Assembly: GCA_019321725.1 (NCBI GenBank)
Contig: CM033124.1
Location: 12,834,001-12,898,000, forward strand
Origin: Paulownia fortunei
Lineage: Eukaryota > Streptophyta > Magnoliopsida > Lamiales > Paulowniaceae
Direction of reading: 5' to 3'
Length of the DNA stretch: 64,000 bases
Shown: one piece after another, positions 39,001 through 53,114 of the stretch
Layout of the letters: every line of letters starts with the position of its first letter
How positions within the stretch are numbered: position 1 is the stretch's first letter
Program-made: the position numbers and the translations under genes
The notes under the pieces: model-generated
Seen by the model: the letters and a program-made list of their open reading frames with translations, nothing else
Told to the model about the DNA's origin: nothing
The model's database searches: none

Positions 39001-39679
39001 CTCAAGCTAAATAGTTGATGGACTCTATCAGATCCCCCATTTAGGAAAACATATTTAAAAAAAATAAAAAAATCCTCCCATCCCACTTATGGGTTTGGTT
39101 TGATTTAGTTTTATATGAGAATTGAAAAATAAAAATTATATATAATTTTAGATATTGAGAGTTAGTCATGTCTTATTGTCATATTAAGTAAAAAGATAAT
39201 TTTTAACAAGAATCTTCTATTTTAAAAAATAAAATTTTATATTTTAAAATTTTATGAAATGTATAAATAATAAATTTAAGACCAGAGGAATATTAATCAA
39301 ATAAGCTATTGGTGTCAAAAAAATAAAATGTGGGAAGGATTAATTTGACATGTATCTAAAATTTTGGGGGTAGTAATATAGATTTACACAAAACTTCAAG
39401 AATTAAATGATTACCTAACATCATGCTTCTATATTATGTAGTCCACCTCAGATCTCCATTAGGTGAGTCTCAATGAATCATCATTAATTTGAGTGATTGA
39501 TTTGACCACTCATTTTCAACAACATTCTTTGAATATTTAGTTGATTATTACAAGTATAAATTTAAATTATTTTTTTAATTAATATATTTAAAATAATTAT
39601 GTTATTATAGAATTTAGAATTTATTGTATTCATATTTAACTTATTCGATATTTTATTTACATAGATTATTATTTTCATA

Positions 39680-40030
39680 ATAGGACTGGTGATCAGATTA
39701 ATCTTGCTACTAGTCTGATCGGTTCTAATGAAATTATATTTTTATATTATATTATATAAAATAGTAATACAAAATTTTTTAAAGGTAAAAAAAATCAATA
39801 ACTAACTAAAAAAAATCTAACAAAATTCAAAATCCAAATAATCACACATATATAACAAAATATAAAGTTTAAACCTTTAAACTTTTTAAAAAATAAAAAA
39901 TAAAAAATTGATTCGACCATTTTGATTGATTTTGATTTGTTGAAATGCAAAATACTTTTTAAAATTAAGCAGATTGACTGTCGATGCACGCTCGAATTCA
40001 TCGAATCGAATCCAATTTCAAAAAATATTA
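39680..40030. repeat. Dispersed AT-rich repeat, similar to 2,880-3,295
   Basis: Shares ordered blocks with 2,880-3,295 and ends in 'gaatccaatttcaaaaa'. Non-coding, class not assigned. Confidence 0.4.
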
Positions 40031-40827
40031 ACGTAAATAATTAAATAATTGATCAATAGCATGAACTGAACACTCAAATGATTTTTCATTAAGCATTTAG
40101 GACATTGACAAAGAAATTATTTAGTGCGGACTAGAATTTCTCCACTAGTTATTCATTGCATGAACTTTTAGATTAATGCATTAGCTTTTTTTTTTCAAAA
40201 TTTCAGGTCATCACACGGCCATTTTAAGATCAAGAAATAGCCAGGTCAGTTTGGAAGATAGCCACACATATAGATATATGGCATTTTCATCATCATCATT
40301 TGAAAGGGAACAATAGAATGTAAATATTGAATTTGTTTGGGCCCAGAATTATGTTAGTCGTTTTCTTTGGGCCTTTGGTTGATGCGTATATGGACCATTG
40401 GATTAGGTTTCAATTAATGATATTTGAACTCCCAGTCCTTGTCTCGGGCGGGTTTGGATTTGTTTTCTTTTATAATGTATGGATACGAATATATATACAT
40501 GATGGGGATATGAAATATTATATTTAATATATTATTTATTGGGTATTTGATTGACAAATAATTTAATATATTTTATTTTAAAAAATATAATATATTGAAT
40601 TAATTAAATAGGACAACAAAATGGATTATTGTATTTTATAGTGAGGTGAATTATATTTAATTTGTCAACATTAACAATTATTAATTATTGACACGTTTGT
40701 AGAGAAAATCTCAAAAACAATAAAAAATATTAACAATGGTTCTACGAAACATGTATCTACTATACACTTACAAATCTACACCATGATCAACTCCTTAACT
40801 CTTTGCAACAAAATCAATATACTATAA

Positions 40828-41170
40828 TTAGGGATAACAATGTGACACATTCAAATCTGAATCGCTTCAACTTAAGATGGGTATTTAAAATTTTCAATGG
40901 GTTCGGAGTTGGTTTTGATTTTTTATTTTAAAATTTGTCCCGCCTTGTCAATATTTTTAATTTATTTTTCATTTTAACATATATGTATTTATGTAATGTT
41001 ATTTTTTGAAATATATATATTTTTTAGAAGATTTTGATAGTATTATGTTTAAAAATATATTTTTTAATATTTTTAAAATTATAAAATGAGTTTATTAAAT
41101 TCCAATCGAATCCTTAAAAAAACTTGGTGTAACGAATCTCGAATTTTAAGTTAATCCATCCCATCCTCAA
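40828..41170. repeat. MITE-like fragment of the GGGATNNCAA...CCATCCC type
   Basis: The left end 'agggataacaat' and the right end 'aatccatcccatcc' resemble the ends of the element at 1,905-2,468. The interior has 'gggttcgg' and 'tcgaatc' words and AT-rich filler. Ends are diverged and no target duplication is clear. Confidence 0.35.
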
Positions 41171-42276
41171 ATACAATCCTACGTTAGAATTAGTGCTCAA
41201 GTTTCCTATCCACAGGTTTTGTGTAAATATTTCTTCACATAAATCTATGTAGACATTCTAAAAACTTTCATGTTTCAGTTTTCTCACTTTAGTTAGGTAG
41301 GAGGATGTAGGAATAAATTGGAAAAGCATAATAATAATATATATATATATATATATTTATATATATTGTATTCTCCTTTCTATGGACCTATGTTATGCAT
41401 GCATGATTAGATGCTTTACTTTTTAGGACCAAAAAAGAATTATCTTAACTATGCTTGTTGACATAGTATTACAATTAATTTGATTCCAAGCATCTAATTT
41501 TTATCATGTTATATTTTACTTTCCTTGTAGCTTAAGTCAGATAATATTTTACTAAGTTTATTTAAAAAATCTTACAAGTTTTTACATTTCACGAAAATTA
41601 TTAAAATTTATAATATGTTGGATCTTATTTTAAAAATAAACTTTGAAAGTATTTGAATAAAATTAAGATAAACTCATAAAATATAAATAATAGCAATCTT
41701 TGTTACTAATAACATAGTCAAACTAAACAAGTTTATTAATATTTTAAAAATAAGTTATTTTTTTATATATATTTTTTAATTTTAAAAGAACTTTATAAGA
41801 TCCTACCATTTTATATTAGTAGCTTATAATTTTTTATTTTTTTTGTAAATTCTATACAAAAAATCAGAACTCCACACGCTAGTCCATACCACAAAGCAGG
41901 TAAGGATGCACGCAAAAACATTTTCTTCTCCAAATTCCAATTATGTACTCATAAAACTTTATTCCTCAAGTGTGACATCTTTTCTTGCACATTTTTCATT
42001 GATTATTTTGCTTTACCTGTTAATTTTTAATTATAATTTTATATTGCATTTTGTATTATTTATTCGCCAAATATATATAATTAATTTTAAGTGTATATTT
42101 TAATAAATATTTTATATATATAACATCCAAATTAATGTTTTGAGCTTCTTATATCATTCAGAATTTTGCTTCTTTAGATTAGATCCATGGCAGTGGTCTT
42201 TAAATAAAGAATTCCTTAGTTGATTGAATTCCACCACACAAAGCAAAATTGAAACCTCAAGGGAAGAAATTTTTTC

Positions 42277-42720
42277 ATGGCTTTTTGTTCCTTTCCAGAT
42301 TTGTTTTCCTGGATTGAAAACCTTCCACCAATACCTCAGTGAAAAACAGGCACCATTTCCCTGAATCTATGCCCTTCATGCTTATCTCAGTCTTTCCTCA
42401 AACTGTCAATCAAAAACTTCAACCACTCCTCTTTATCCCTCTCTATTTTTGCAGATTATAATCTCCCCCAATCTTTCTTTGGACCTCCAAAACTATAGTA
42501 CTAAAGTTCATATCCAACAAATTGCTACACGACAACGGCACTATTTCCTCCCTCATTAATTCCATCGAAGATATCTTAAAGTATTTGCCAAACAACCTTA
42601 AAAGACATCTAATTAAACTTCTTTTTTTTTTTTCAATCTCACTTTCTTTCTTTGCATCTATGAAGCTCCCATAGATGTACGAGCTTCTTGCTTCAATGAC
42701 CTTATATAACGCTTGAACAA
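42277..42720 (+). pseudogene. Broken fragment of an uncharacterised plant protein gene
   Basis: From the ATG at 42,277 the frame reads like a real protein: a Trp-containing LFSWIENLPPIPQ segment, then, after a stop at 42,340-42,342, TISLNLCPSC and LSLSIFADYNLP segments. At about 42,565-42,610 another frame gives IEDILKYLPNNLKRHLIKL, and near 42,650 FLCIYEAPIDVRASCFNDLI before a further stop. The order and wording resemble a plant-specific family of unknown function that I remember without a secure name. The first stop sits where a Trp codon (TGG to TGA) would be expected. With stops and frame changes and no further domain, it is a truncated pseudogene. Confidence 0.5.
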
Positions 42721-43391
42721 AAGAATTTAGATTTAAAGGGAGAGTGGAGAGAAAAAAATATAATGATGTTAAGTTGAAAATTGACTTGATAATATGATTA
42801 ATTTGAATTTAAAACTTACGTTTAGGAATTGTGAGGCATAAAAGGAAATACAAATCAAACTCTGATAATACAAAACTATTTTTTTTACTTTTTTTTGGAA
42901 AAAAATTATGGAGAAGTCATGTTTTATTTATTTATTTTTTTTTAAATGCATCTTTTCAAATGTTACATATGGGGTCACCATTATTTTTCCGAAATACTCT
43001 ATCTATTCTCAAAATTTAATTATGACTTGACACCATTACAGTGAAATGACACCATAATAAATCACATCTGTCATTCAATTCGATGGAATTGAGGATGAGT
43101 TTAATTTTTTTTTCTCATTTTGACATAATTGAGAATAAGAAAAATTCAAATATATTTTCTAAGATAACACTTATTAGCTGTCACATCAATATTTCGATCT
43201 CTACTAATTTAAATACGTTCTTATACTCATATAAAAATTAAGAAAATCTTATTTTTATATTTACTGACATATTTTTTAACTTATTTTTGAAAATAAATCC
43301 AGACATACCGTAGTTTCGTCACAGCTAATCAAGAATTCCTCACTAATGAAGCTCTATCAAATTCTTGTATAGAGTTAGATCCATAACTCTT

Positions 43392-44114
<723 letters not shown>

Positions 44115-45998
44115 ATTTCAAGTTTCTTATCTCAAACTGTTGTTTGGGAGGAGTTCTGGATTTGTTTTCACTGGGTTAGTCTGATCGGTGAAGCTGAAGT
44201 TGTTTTTAGTTTGCTGATCTGTTTGTAATTCAAATGGCTTTGATTAGTAAAATATTCGGTTGATCCATATATGATTAGTTCTTCAATGTCTTCTACTTTT
44301 CTTTGAGTTTTTGTTTGATCTTAGTAAATGCTTCTTAAAGCTAGAAAGAAAATGTTGAAAAGCTTTCAATGTGGAGAAATTTAATTGAATTTTTTGTTTT
44401 TTGGCCATTTTCTTTATTTATTGAGAGGTTTTTGAAATGACTGTTTATTTTTTTGTAAATGAATTGAATAAATTATAATTTAAATTTATTAAATTTTTTT
44501 ATTTTAAGTGTTAAAAATTATATTTTAATTTGTTTATTATTTATTATAAATTGAGTTTGAAGGGTTTGATATTTTTATATATTTTTTATTATCTAAGTTG
44601 TGTTTGAATTAAATTTTAAATATTATTGAATGAAAAATATATTTAAATTTAATTTATTCTATTTAACAAATTGAGATTAAATGAATTTTTAATGATTGAT
44701 GTACTTGTTGCATCAAAATTTATAAATAATGTTCTATTTATTTACATGAAATCTTTTGCAAAAGTATGTATGCATTTAAGCTAATGATGTTATACTATTC
44801 TCCATCTCCACCATTATTTTTAAGATAAAACTTTAATGATATTTTTTTTTTATAATGTTTGTTAAAAGATTTATTATCAGTTCAAATTTGTATACTCAAT
44901 ATGAGATGGATAGATTATGATTAAAGATTGAAATTTAAGTAAATTACCACTTGAATGTTTATTTTTTTATAAAGAAATGATCAATTATATTATTTATTTA
45001 GATATCAAATATGAACATAAAAACATTGGCTTTAAATCAAAATAAAATCGTTAAAACAATCAATTATTATTAAACAAATGCGTCTAGCCTTAGACTTTTT
45101 ATCATTTGGGCAAGATTTTATTGATTCATCTAATTAAATTTTATACAAAAAAGATTAATTATATTATTTATTATATTACAGTATTAAATAATAGTATATT
45201 AAATTATTGACACTAAATTAAAATATAAAGTTTAAAAGAAAAAATTACTATCAAAATATGGAATTGAATTTAAGATTTTTTATTACTTATATAAAACTTT
45301 ATTCACTTATTTAATTACGATGCTGTAAACTCTTTATAATATTTTATAATATATTTGACAGTATATAAGATATCCTCAAGCATTTGTAAATTTTTTCAAA
45401 AACAAGCTCTTTTAAGGAGCTCATAAAATTTAATATTTTTTTTAATTTTGATTGTATTAATTTTAAAATTATTAATATTAATATTTTATAAGTTCTATAA
45501 TCTTATTTTATCTAAATATTTTAAGAATTTATTTTTAAAATAAGCAAAAATATTTTATATGATATAATTTAAAAAAATTGAGCCAAAAACCCATTCTTGA
45601 AACTTATTAGATGAAATAATTGATAATTTCACTATCTTGAGTATAAAATGTTCTGTTGACAAATTGATAATTACCATAATTTCACGTAGTCATTATTAAT
45701 CACGTTTAAAATAAATAGAATAAGAATCCAAGGTGCAGGATATGTCCGAGAAAAAGCATTGGGGAGTTGGCGTACATTAGCAAGCGTTAGCATAGAAAAG
45801 ACTGTAGCCAGTGTGGGGGAAAAAACTGATGGGTGATGGGCGGACATTTCAAAGCACTAACAAACTACTTAACAAACATTAACCAGCTCACTTACCCCTC
45901 TCTGTTCTTATTATCTCATCCGCGATACATCGAGAAATTCCTCTCTGTGAACACTGATTTCCGTTGGATCTCCTCCATTTAATCGAGATTTGAGAGCC
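44115..45998. other. AT-rich intergenic DNA between H4 and BADC
   Basis: After the H4 3' untranslated region the sequence is A/T-rich with no supported gene. The last 250 bp before 45,999 are less AT-rich and pyrimidine-rich and should contain the BADC promoter and leader. Confidence 0.6.
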
Positions 45999-48900
45999 AT
46001 GGAGTCCGCCGCTGTTCTACGCTCTTTCAATTGTTAGTCCTCTAACCTTTCTCTCTATGTACATAAAGAAACTCTGTACTATACGGTTTGCGTGTGTGTG
46101 TATGCGCGCGCGCGCGATTTAGTTAATGCGCCGTTGGTGTGATTTAGAAGCTGTGTAGTTAGTGCATTGAGCTGAAGTTTAGCTTGCCCTTCACGATTTA
46201 TGTCTCGTAGTTATTTTTCCCTTCCAATGGCCTTTTCTTCTTCTTCCTATTTTTTTTTTTTTTTACCTTTCTAAATTCCGTCTCTAACTTTATTGTATAT
46301 TTATATGCTTTTCAATTATTTATCAGATGGCTTGTTGACAAAAAAATATGGAAAAAGCCGTTACTGGACTTAGGTTTTAATCTTTAGATTTCATTTGCTT
46401 ATATGATGCAAGATGTTTTCAATTTGGGAATGTTGTACTTTAGATTTGGTTCATCCTTTTCTTGTGAGCTTAGCTAGGTGCAAATTAGATACAGTCCGAT
46501 TTTATTTATATATGGTCATTGAATTGCATTTCTGCCAAACACTTGGCAATTATAAGCACTTTTTGGAAAGCTCATGTTAAAAGGCCAATCCCATAGGTGC
46601 GCGTTATTTTCTTGGCAGGTATCTTGGTTTTTTTATTAAAGAAAAGAATCCTATTATAGTCTGCAGGTCTAGTTTATAATAGCAAAAATCCAGAGATAAA
46701 GCATGCAAGATATTGTCATGCTAAGTTGTACAACTGTAGGTGTAGGAGTGAAAGGACTGCCTGGATGAATTAATTGTCCCCTAGACTTGACTGTTGATGA
46801 ATTATGTTAGATTGCTATATTGTCTGGTTTTATATAAGCTAGTTCGAATTAAAAGGATAGCTGTTCTAATCTTTACTAAGCTTCACTGATCCTATTGTAT
46901 GAAAATCTCGACTTTATTTGAAGCAGATATTTGGTGCTTTCTGCTATGTTACAGATGCTGTCAGCACAAGTTCTCATTTAAGGGCTGTGCTTGAAAAACC
47001 TGGCATGCTTTCCATGAATAATGCAGCCTTCTCGAACCTGAGTAAATTGCCTGTCTGTGGTGGAAAGATAATTTCATGTACAAATAGAAGTGGATCTATA
47101 CTTGTCTCATGTGTGAAGACTTCTGACACTGTGACAGGTGAATCTAGTGGTGAGTTATTTTCCTGTATTGATAATGAAGAACGGAAAAAAGGTGCCTTTA
47201 GTGCTCAATTTTTTGTCATCATTATGTAACTACTGCAATTTAGCATTTAAAATGTTTATTTCCCATTCAGGTGACCCTAACGGAGCTGTTCAATCAGATA
47301 GCCAACATGGGTTACGAAAAAAGAAATCTTCAATCAGTGCAACTTTTCCCCATGGTTTTGAGGTGTTCTTGTAAATTTCTTTTTTTGTCTGCTTTTGTGT
47401 TGAAATGCCTCTTTTATACAGATTTTAAGCTATACTAGTTGGTTCTTAGTAATTTTTTCCTACAGCACTGCCTTGATCTCCTAGTTTCAAATTGATATAA
47501 TGGAGTGTTTTGTTCCAAATAAAAAAAGCTTGATATGCTAACACTTTATGCTTCTTCCAAAATTTGACTTTGTGAGTTATAATCATGAAAATAATAAACC
47601 TGTATTAACCTAAATCTTCTATATCTATGTAGATTTATAGAGCTGTTTTAAAAAAAAAATATCTTTTAAAGTTTTATTTAGGTGTTTTGGAGTTGAAAAA
47701 TGGGAGAACTAATTTGTGAAAAATTCATTTTCCAAACTATAAGAAAGCTTTATATCCATATGGGATCAATCAATATACAAATTTCTTGGTCAAGAATAAA
47801 GTATTATCACTACTAGGATTCTGAAAATTGAATTCCTTCTGTGGTGTGAAAGCTATGACTGTAGAATGGAGTGATTCATGCATTCCCTCAAAAGAGAATT
47901 GAATAAGGGTAATATTATGGCAATTTTGGCATTTCTCTTGTTGTTTTTTTCCTTCTAGATTTTGTGTGATTATCATGCAAGGATTTCTATTTTCTTTTCA
48001 AGAATAGGATTAATTTGAAAGTACGTGCTTATGTAATATTGCATCGATCCTTTTCATTAACCTATCATGGTAATATATTTGTTTTTCCTTTTTCCTTTAG
48101 TTAGTATTACTCCACAAAAAAATGTGTTTCTCTAGAACTTTCTTGACTTTTTCTTTCACTATAATAGAACTCGTGAGGCCATCTCCAACTGAGCACAATT
48201 TCTTACACCATTATACCAAATTTGGTGTAATCCCTTCTCCAATGGAGCACCAAATTACACCAAATTTGGTGTAATGAATAGTGTTGCACCAAATTTGGTG
48301 TATTGGTGTAACACTATTCATTTACACTAAATTTGATGTAATGCATATATCCCCATTTTGCCCCCAAATTTATTCTACTCCAAATTTTAATTCCATTTGT
48401 ATCCTATATTGTATATTTTATAAATATATAATTTAGTTTTATTTATTTAATTTTAATTTTGTTATTATTTTGTAATAACACTTGTAATAATTAATTTTAA
48501 TAATTAACAGTTGCAATAAATTATAATAATTAAAAATAATAAGTAAAAACATTAAATAACATTACTTGCATCAAATTCAAAAGTAAAATACAACATAAAA
48601 TATTGAAAACTAAAATTTAAAAATAAAATACTATATAAAGTAAAATGCATTTGTCATATTTGTTTTGTGAAAGTTTTTTTGTTGTATGTGGCGTGGAATG
48701 TAGTATTTTTATTTATTGTGATATTAATTATAATGCTTATTTTTGTAATATAATCAATAAATATAATATTAGTTATATGTAATTTCTTATTTAGTAGAAT
48801 TAGTAGTAATAAAATATAAATAATTAAATAACATTATAAATAAATAAATAGGTGATAATTGAAAAATAAGAAAAGTAGGAATAAAATATTCATTTGGTGT

Positions 48901-51900
48901 AAAATTTGATGTAATGGATTGGAGATGATTTAAGCCTAATTACACCAAAACACCAACTTTGGTGTAAAAGTTACACCAAATTTGGTGATGTGGGTTGGAG
49001 ATGGCCTGAATGCCAGAAAAATTGGGGCGCTCCTTTAATAGTAAATGTTATTCCATTGTTTCATGTTTTGCATGTACTAGTTATAAGTGAGAGGTTGTCC
49101 TGATTTTGCTCTATTGACTTATTATAATGTTTATTTAATATATATCAGGCCCTGCTCACTGAAGTCTGTGATGAGACAAAAATTGCTGAGCTTAAAGTCA
49201 AGGTAAATCTGTTTTTTGATATAAGAGCTTCTATTTATTTTGCATTAAAATTTAAGATGCATGATTTCTTAATCCAGGAAATGATAACACTCTCATTTCA
49301 AGAATGTGAAATGAATTGCTGTGCCAGTGAGATATTAATATTAGCAAGGGACAACCTAATCCATTTTTTTTTTTGGGGTGAGCCAGAAAGAATGTTTAGC
49401 ATTATTTAGCTTTATAGTGATCAAACAAAAGACAATTCCTGGTAATGCCAGTGATGTGTAGAACAAGAACTTTCATTTAGGGTTAGCCAAGTACATTAAA
49501 TCATGAATAAAGCTAAAATATATCTAAGATATTAATAATCATTCCATAAATGCATATTTGTACGATGATACTTTAACAATGTGATCATCAACGCTTAATG
49601 CCTTGCAGTTATTGATAATTGTGGAGTGGGTTTATTTGTATCAGACATAAACTAAAATGTGCTCCAGATGTTGTTTCTTCATTAGTTGGCTAGGTGTATT
49701 TATTGATTTACAAAGAATTATAAGAGCTGTCTGGTGTTGTTTTGGGGGAAGGTGTTCATTCCCCTAGAAATGAAACCAAACATTTAAAAGCTTTTTAGGT
49801 TTTATTCCTTCCAAAAGACATCCCCTCTTCCCCCAAAATAATTTTAAAAAGTCCTAACCGTGACTATACATATTCCAATTACTATATGTTTTTCTATTTG
49901 TCATTATATATATTCAAACCATTACGTTAATAAAAATATATATTACATCTACCAATCATTATCTTAATATACTTATATATTTTCTCCAATCATTAAATTA
50001 ACATAAAAACTTGATGTGACTTCACTAATTAGTCAAAAGCTTACATGGAAAGTCAAGCCATCTATAGCAAAAAATGTTCCCCTAGAAATGAAACCAAAGG
50101 CAACTTTCTCTAGAAATACATTACACCATCCATTTCCAAAGCGAAATTAAACATACTTCACATTTTCGAATACATTTTCCCTGAAACAGTCAAACAAAAC
50201 CAAACATAGCCTGGGTTTTGTGGCTAAAAATGGTGGAGGCATGCCTTACAACTCTCCCTGACAAAGTATATTTAGGTTTGTTTAATGTGGTTAATAGCGA
50301 TGAAATAACATGCAAAACATTTCCACTAGCAATGTTTTGATGGTGCCATTCCATGTTTTGGACATTCATTGTTTTTATTTTTTGTATGTGATAGTTTGGG
50401 ACCTTTGAAATCCACATGAAGCGGAACATTGATGGCCCAACAATCCCTGCACCTGTTGTTCCCCAAGCAACTGCACCGCCTGTTTTAAGTAAACCAGCAC
50501 TTGAATCAACTTCTGCTCCTCCACCCCCACCTAAGTCTTCTGCAGAAAAGGTGAGCCCATTTACAAATGTCTCTGCCGAGAAGGCAGCAAAATTGGCGGC
50601 ACTGGAGGCATCTGGATCTAGTGGCTATGTTATCGTGTCATCACCCACGGTATGCGTAGCATGACCCCTTATGATTGGTTGCATACATGATGGACTGTAC
50701 TTTAGTGACTCTCTTTCGAATTCCTTTATTAGGTCGGTTCATTCCGAAGAGCCAGGACTCTGAAAGGAAAGAAGCAACTGCCTGCTTGTAAAGAGGTGTT
50801 AACTTAGAACAGTTCTCTTTTCTCTTTTGTATTTCTTTTCTTGGTTTTGTTTTGTTTTTATTTGTTTTTTTGTACTTTTTATTTGGTGGCGGTGGTATGG
50901 TACCAAGGTGTGATGAAGGAAATTATAATTGCAGGGCATAAAGAATTCCTTAGGTTAACACCTTACTCTTGAGAGATGCCTGCTTCTATTATTGAGTTGC
51001 CTCCTTGGTTTGTTATTCCTTGGCTTACTACATGCTTTACCTCAAATTTCTTTTATGTTCAAGCACATGGGTGTTTTTGATAAGTATGTGTGCTTTTTTG
51101 TATTTTATGGCTAATTGAGAAGTCTAGAAGGATATTCATAAAAAAGATGATTTTTTTTGTTGCTCAGGTATGTCTGGGTGCAGCATCTCCATCACATGGT
51201 TACTCGACGCATAATAACTTGCTCTGAATGTACTCTATATATTCTAGGTCATGTGATGAAGTTTTAGGGGTTTTGGAATTTAGAAAGAGGCTATAATATT
51301 CTGATAGCATTGCTGTGATGGCTAGAACTTGGTTCTTTATAGTTGGAGAGGAAAGCTAGGGTCCTTAGGAATCATTATAGCAGTCTTGCTTTGTCAGGTA
51401 TAGTTGTGTTTTATCATCCCTATGAGCCAAGGCTGCACACGCCTATTTGCTGGTTTAGCTTTATCAAATGCGCAATGTGGTTGGAGGGATTTGATTATTA
51501 GTTTTTCTTTCTTAATTTTCTTGTTCTTGCTTCCCATATTAAATGGCTTTTCCTTGTCCCCAAGTTTTGTTAATTATGTTTCCCTATAACAAAATTTCTT
51601 CTTTCTTATATCAGAAGAATAGGGCCGGCCTTGCTACATTAGTAAAGTTTTGCTCCTTTGTGATATTATTTATAATACATACAGAAATTGACATACTGAT
51701 ATGAAGTTCAGTTTCGTGCATGATTATATCTGTCTGTTTCTGTGCATTCAGGGTGATGTGATCAAGGAGGGACAAGTGATAGGCTTTTTGGATCAGTTTG
51801 GCACTGAACTTCCTGTCAAAGTAAGCCTAAAATTTCAATCTTAATCTTTGTGGCTCTCTACATGATAACTTATAATGACCTTTCTCTTTATTCAATGTCA

Positions 51901-53114
51901 TCCTGGAATAATCTCTGAGCAGTCAGATGTCGCTGGAGAAGTCTTGAAGCTCCTTTACAAGGACGGAGGTATGATGCCTCAAGACATTTTTCTTTCAAAT
52001 AGCATTTTATTTTGTAGTTTCCTGAAAGTCGCCAACTTTTGGTTGTTGGGTTTTTTACAACTGATTAACTAAAAATTTAATGTAAATACTGCTGATAGTT
52101 TTTGCTTCTCACATTGGGGCAGTTTTTCTCCTAATTGAGATAATCCAACGTTAATAGCAGGTCCATATTCCTTATAGAATCGTAAAAACACTAAGCTACA
52201 GATACTGCTGCAGAAAGTGACGTTTGCAATTTGTCAAGCTGAGACAAGTAATGTCGGCTGGGTGGAGTGAAATAACTGCACTCAACTTTAGGGACATATT
52301 ATATTATATTATATATTTGCATATAATTAATTGATCTCAGTGGGACAATTGTATAATAAATTCGGTTATACCCATTATACTCTACTTTTATTCATCCCCA
52401 AAAAGAAAAACAAAATGAAATTGTTGTCCAGGACGTCATCACTTTACCAATGAATAAGCTGAAAAAAATTTGTCACTTTCTTATTAGAAACGGAGTGCGA
52501 GTGTCACTATTATTCCTAATTTGCACATCCTCTGTTTCCAACTCATTTATTTCCCCTCATATTATATAAACCACGAATCTTCTTTGTTTATTTCAGAGCT
52601 TTCTGTCAAACCCCTTGCACATAATTTTTCCAAAAAATCAACCAATTATGTATTGCGCGTATGCCATGAAGATTAGCAAATGGGGTGAGTGCTTGCTTAT
52701 TAAATTATAAGACCACTACAACAAATAAATTGTTCATACAAATGTTCGCTTTCCCGCTTGGCGCAATTACAAGTTACACGAGTCGCTAGCCCTCACCTGA
52801 TAAGCTGTGACACTGATAGATGGGATTTTGGTCAGTGTGTAATAGATAGAAAAATATTATTTCTGTGCCTGTTTATTGCCTCCTATTATTTTACGGTTAA
52901 TTCTTCTTTTATCTCTATGCTTCCATGACATTGTTAAGGTGATTCTACTAGATCGTGAAATCCAAGGGGACGGTTAACATACACTACTATTTCTGTGGGC
53001 TGTAAGCTGTTTAAGATAAGTTGCTTATTCTTAGTTTGTACTTCATTTTCAGAAGCTGTGGGTTATGGAGATCCCCTCATCGCCGTCTTGCCTTCCTTTC
53101 ATGGTATCAAGTAA
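45999..53114 (+). CDS. BADC: Biotin/lipoyl attachment domain-containing protein (BADC), nine exons
   Basis: Plastid protein that resembles the biotin carboxyl carrier subunit of heteromeric acetyl-CoA carboxylase but cannot be biotinylated; it takes BCCP's place in the complex and restrains fatty-acid synthesis. Exons: 45,999-46,032, 46,955-47,149, 47,271-47,362, 49,149-49,202, 50,395-50,649, 50,733-50,795, 51,752-51,820, 51,923-51,968, 53,053-53,114; GT/AG introns, phases agree, 289 residues. Exon 2's acceptor at 46,954 was chosen because it alone gives the family N terminus. Residues 1-60 look like a transit peptide; a Pro/Ser-rich linker (about 135-165) precedes the biotinyl-like domain (about 205-287). 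Where BCCP has EAMKL, this protein has DQFGT (residues 245-249), so the modified lysine is replaced, the BADC hallmark. Intron 3 contains a MITE. Confidence 0.92.
46090..46120. repeat. GT/GC microsatellite in BADC intron 1
   Basis: A 'gtgtgtgtgtatgcgcgcgc' alternating purine-pyrimidine tract lies just inside intron 1. Such tracts can adopt Z-DNA in vitro; no role is claimed. Confidence 0.8.
48177..49006. mobile_element. 830-bp MITE with 13-bp TIRs and TGA target duplication
   Basis: The element begins GGCCATCTCCAAC (48,177-48,189) and ends with the exact reverse complement GTTGGAGATGGCC (48,994-49,006). TGA flanks both sides (48,174-48,176 and 49,007-49,009), a 3-bp target duplication. Subterminal regions are full of 'caccaaatttggtgta' palindromes. 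Ends of this type with 3-bp duplications fit the PIF/Harbinger superfamily. No transposase is encoded. It sits inside intron 3 of the BADC gene. Confidence 0.85.
49728..50207. repeat. Possible degraded TIR element in BADC intron 4
   Basis: The left end 'tgtctggtgttgttttg' resembles the reverse complement of the right end, 'tgtttggttttgtttga'. Both ends also carry 'gaaaccaaa' words inside. This would fit a hAT-like MITE, but no 8-bp target duplication is clear. Confidence 0.3.

Larger units (their letters stand above)
39000..42270. other. AT-rich intergenic DNA with repeats
   Basis: No gene supported. Contains the dispersed repeat at 39,680-40,030, another MITE-like fragment at about 40,828-41,170, and an (AT)n microsatellite at about 41,336-41,356. 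A less AT-rich patch at 40,320-40,480 with GGGCC words has no recognisable product. Confidence 0.55.

Noticed and set aside
46918..46954. Including 46,926-46,954 in BADC exon 2
   Set aside because: The acceptor at 46,924 puts exon 1 out of frame; the acceptor at 46,954 joins in phase and gives the expected N terminus.
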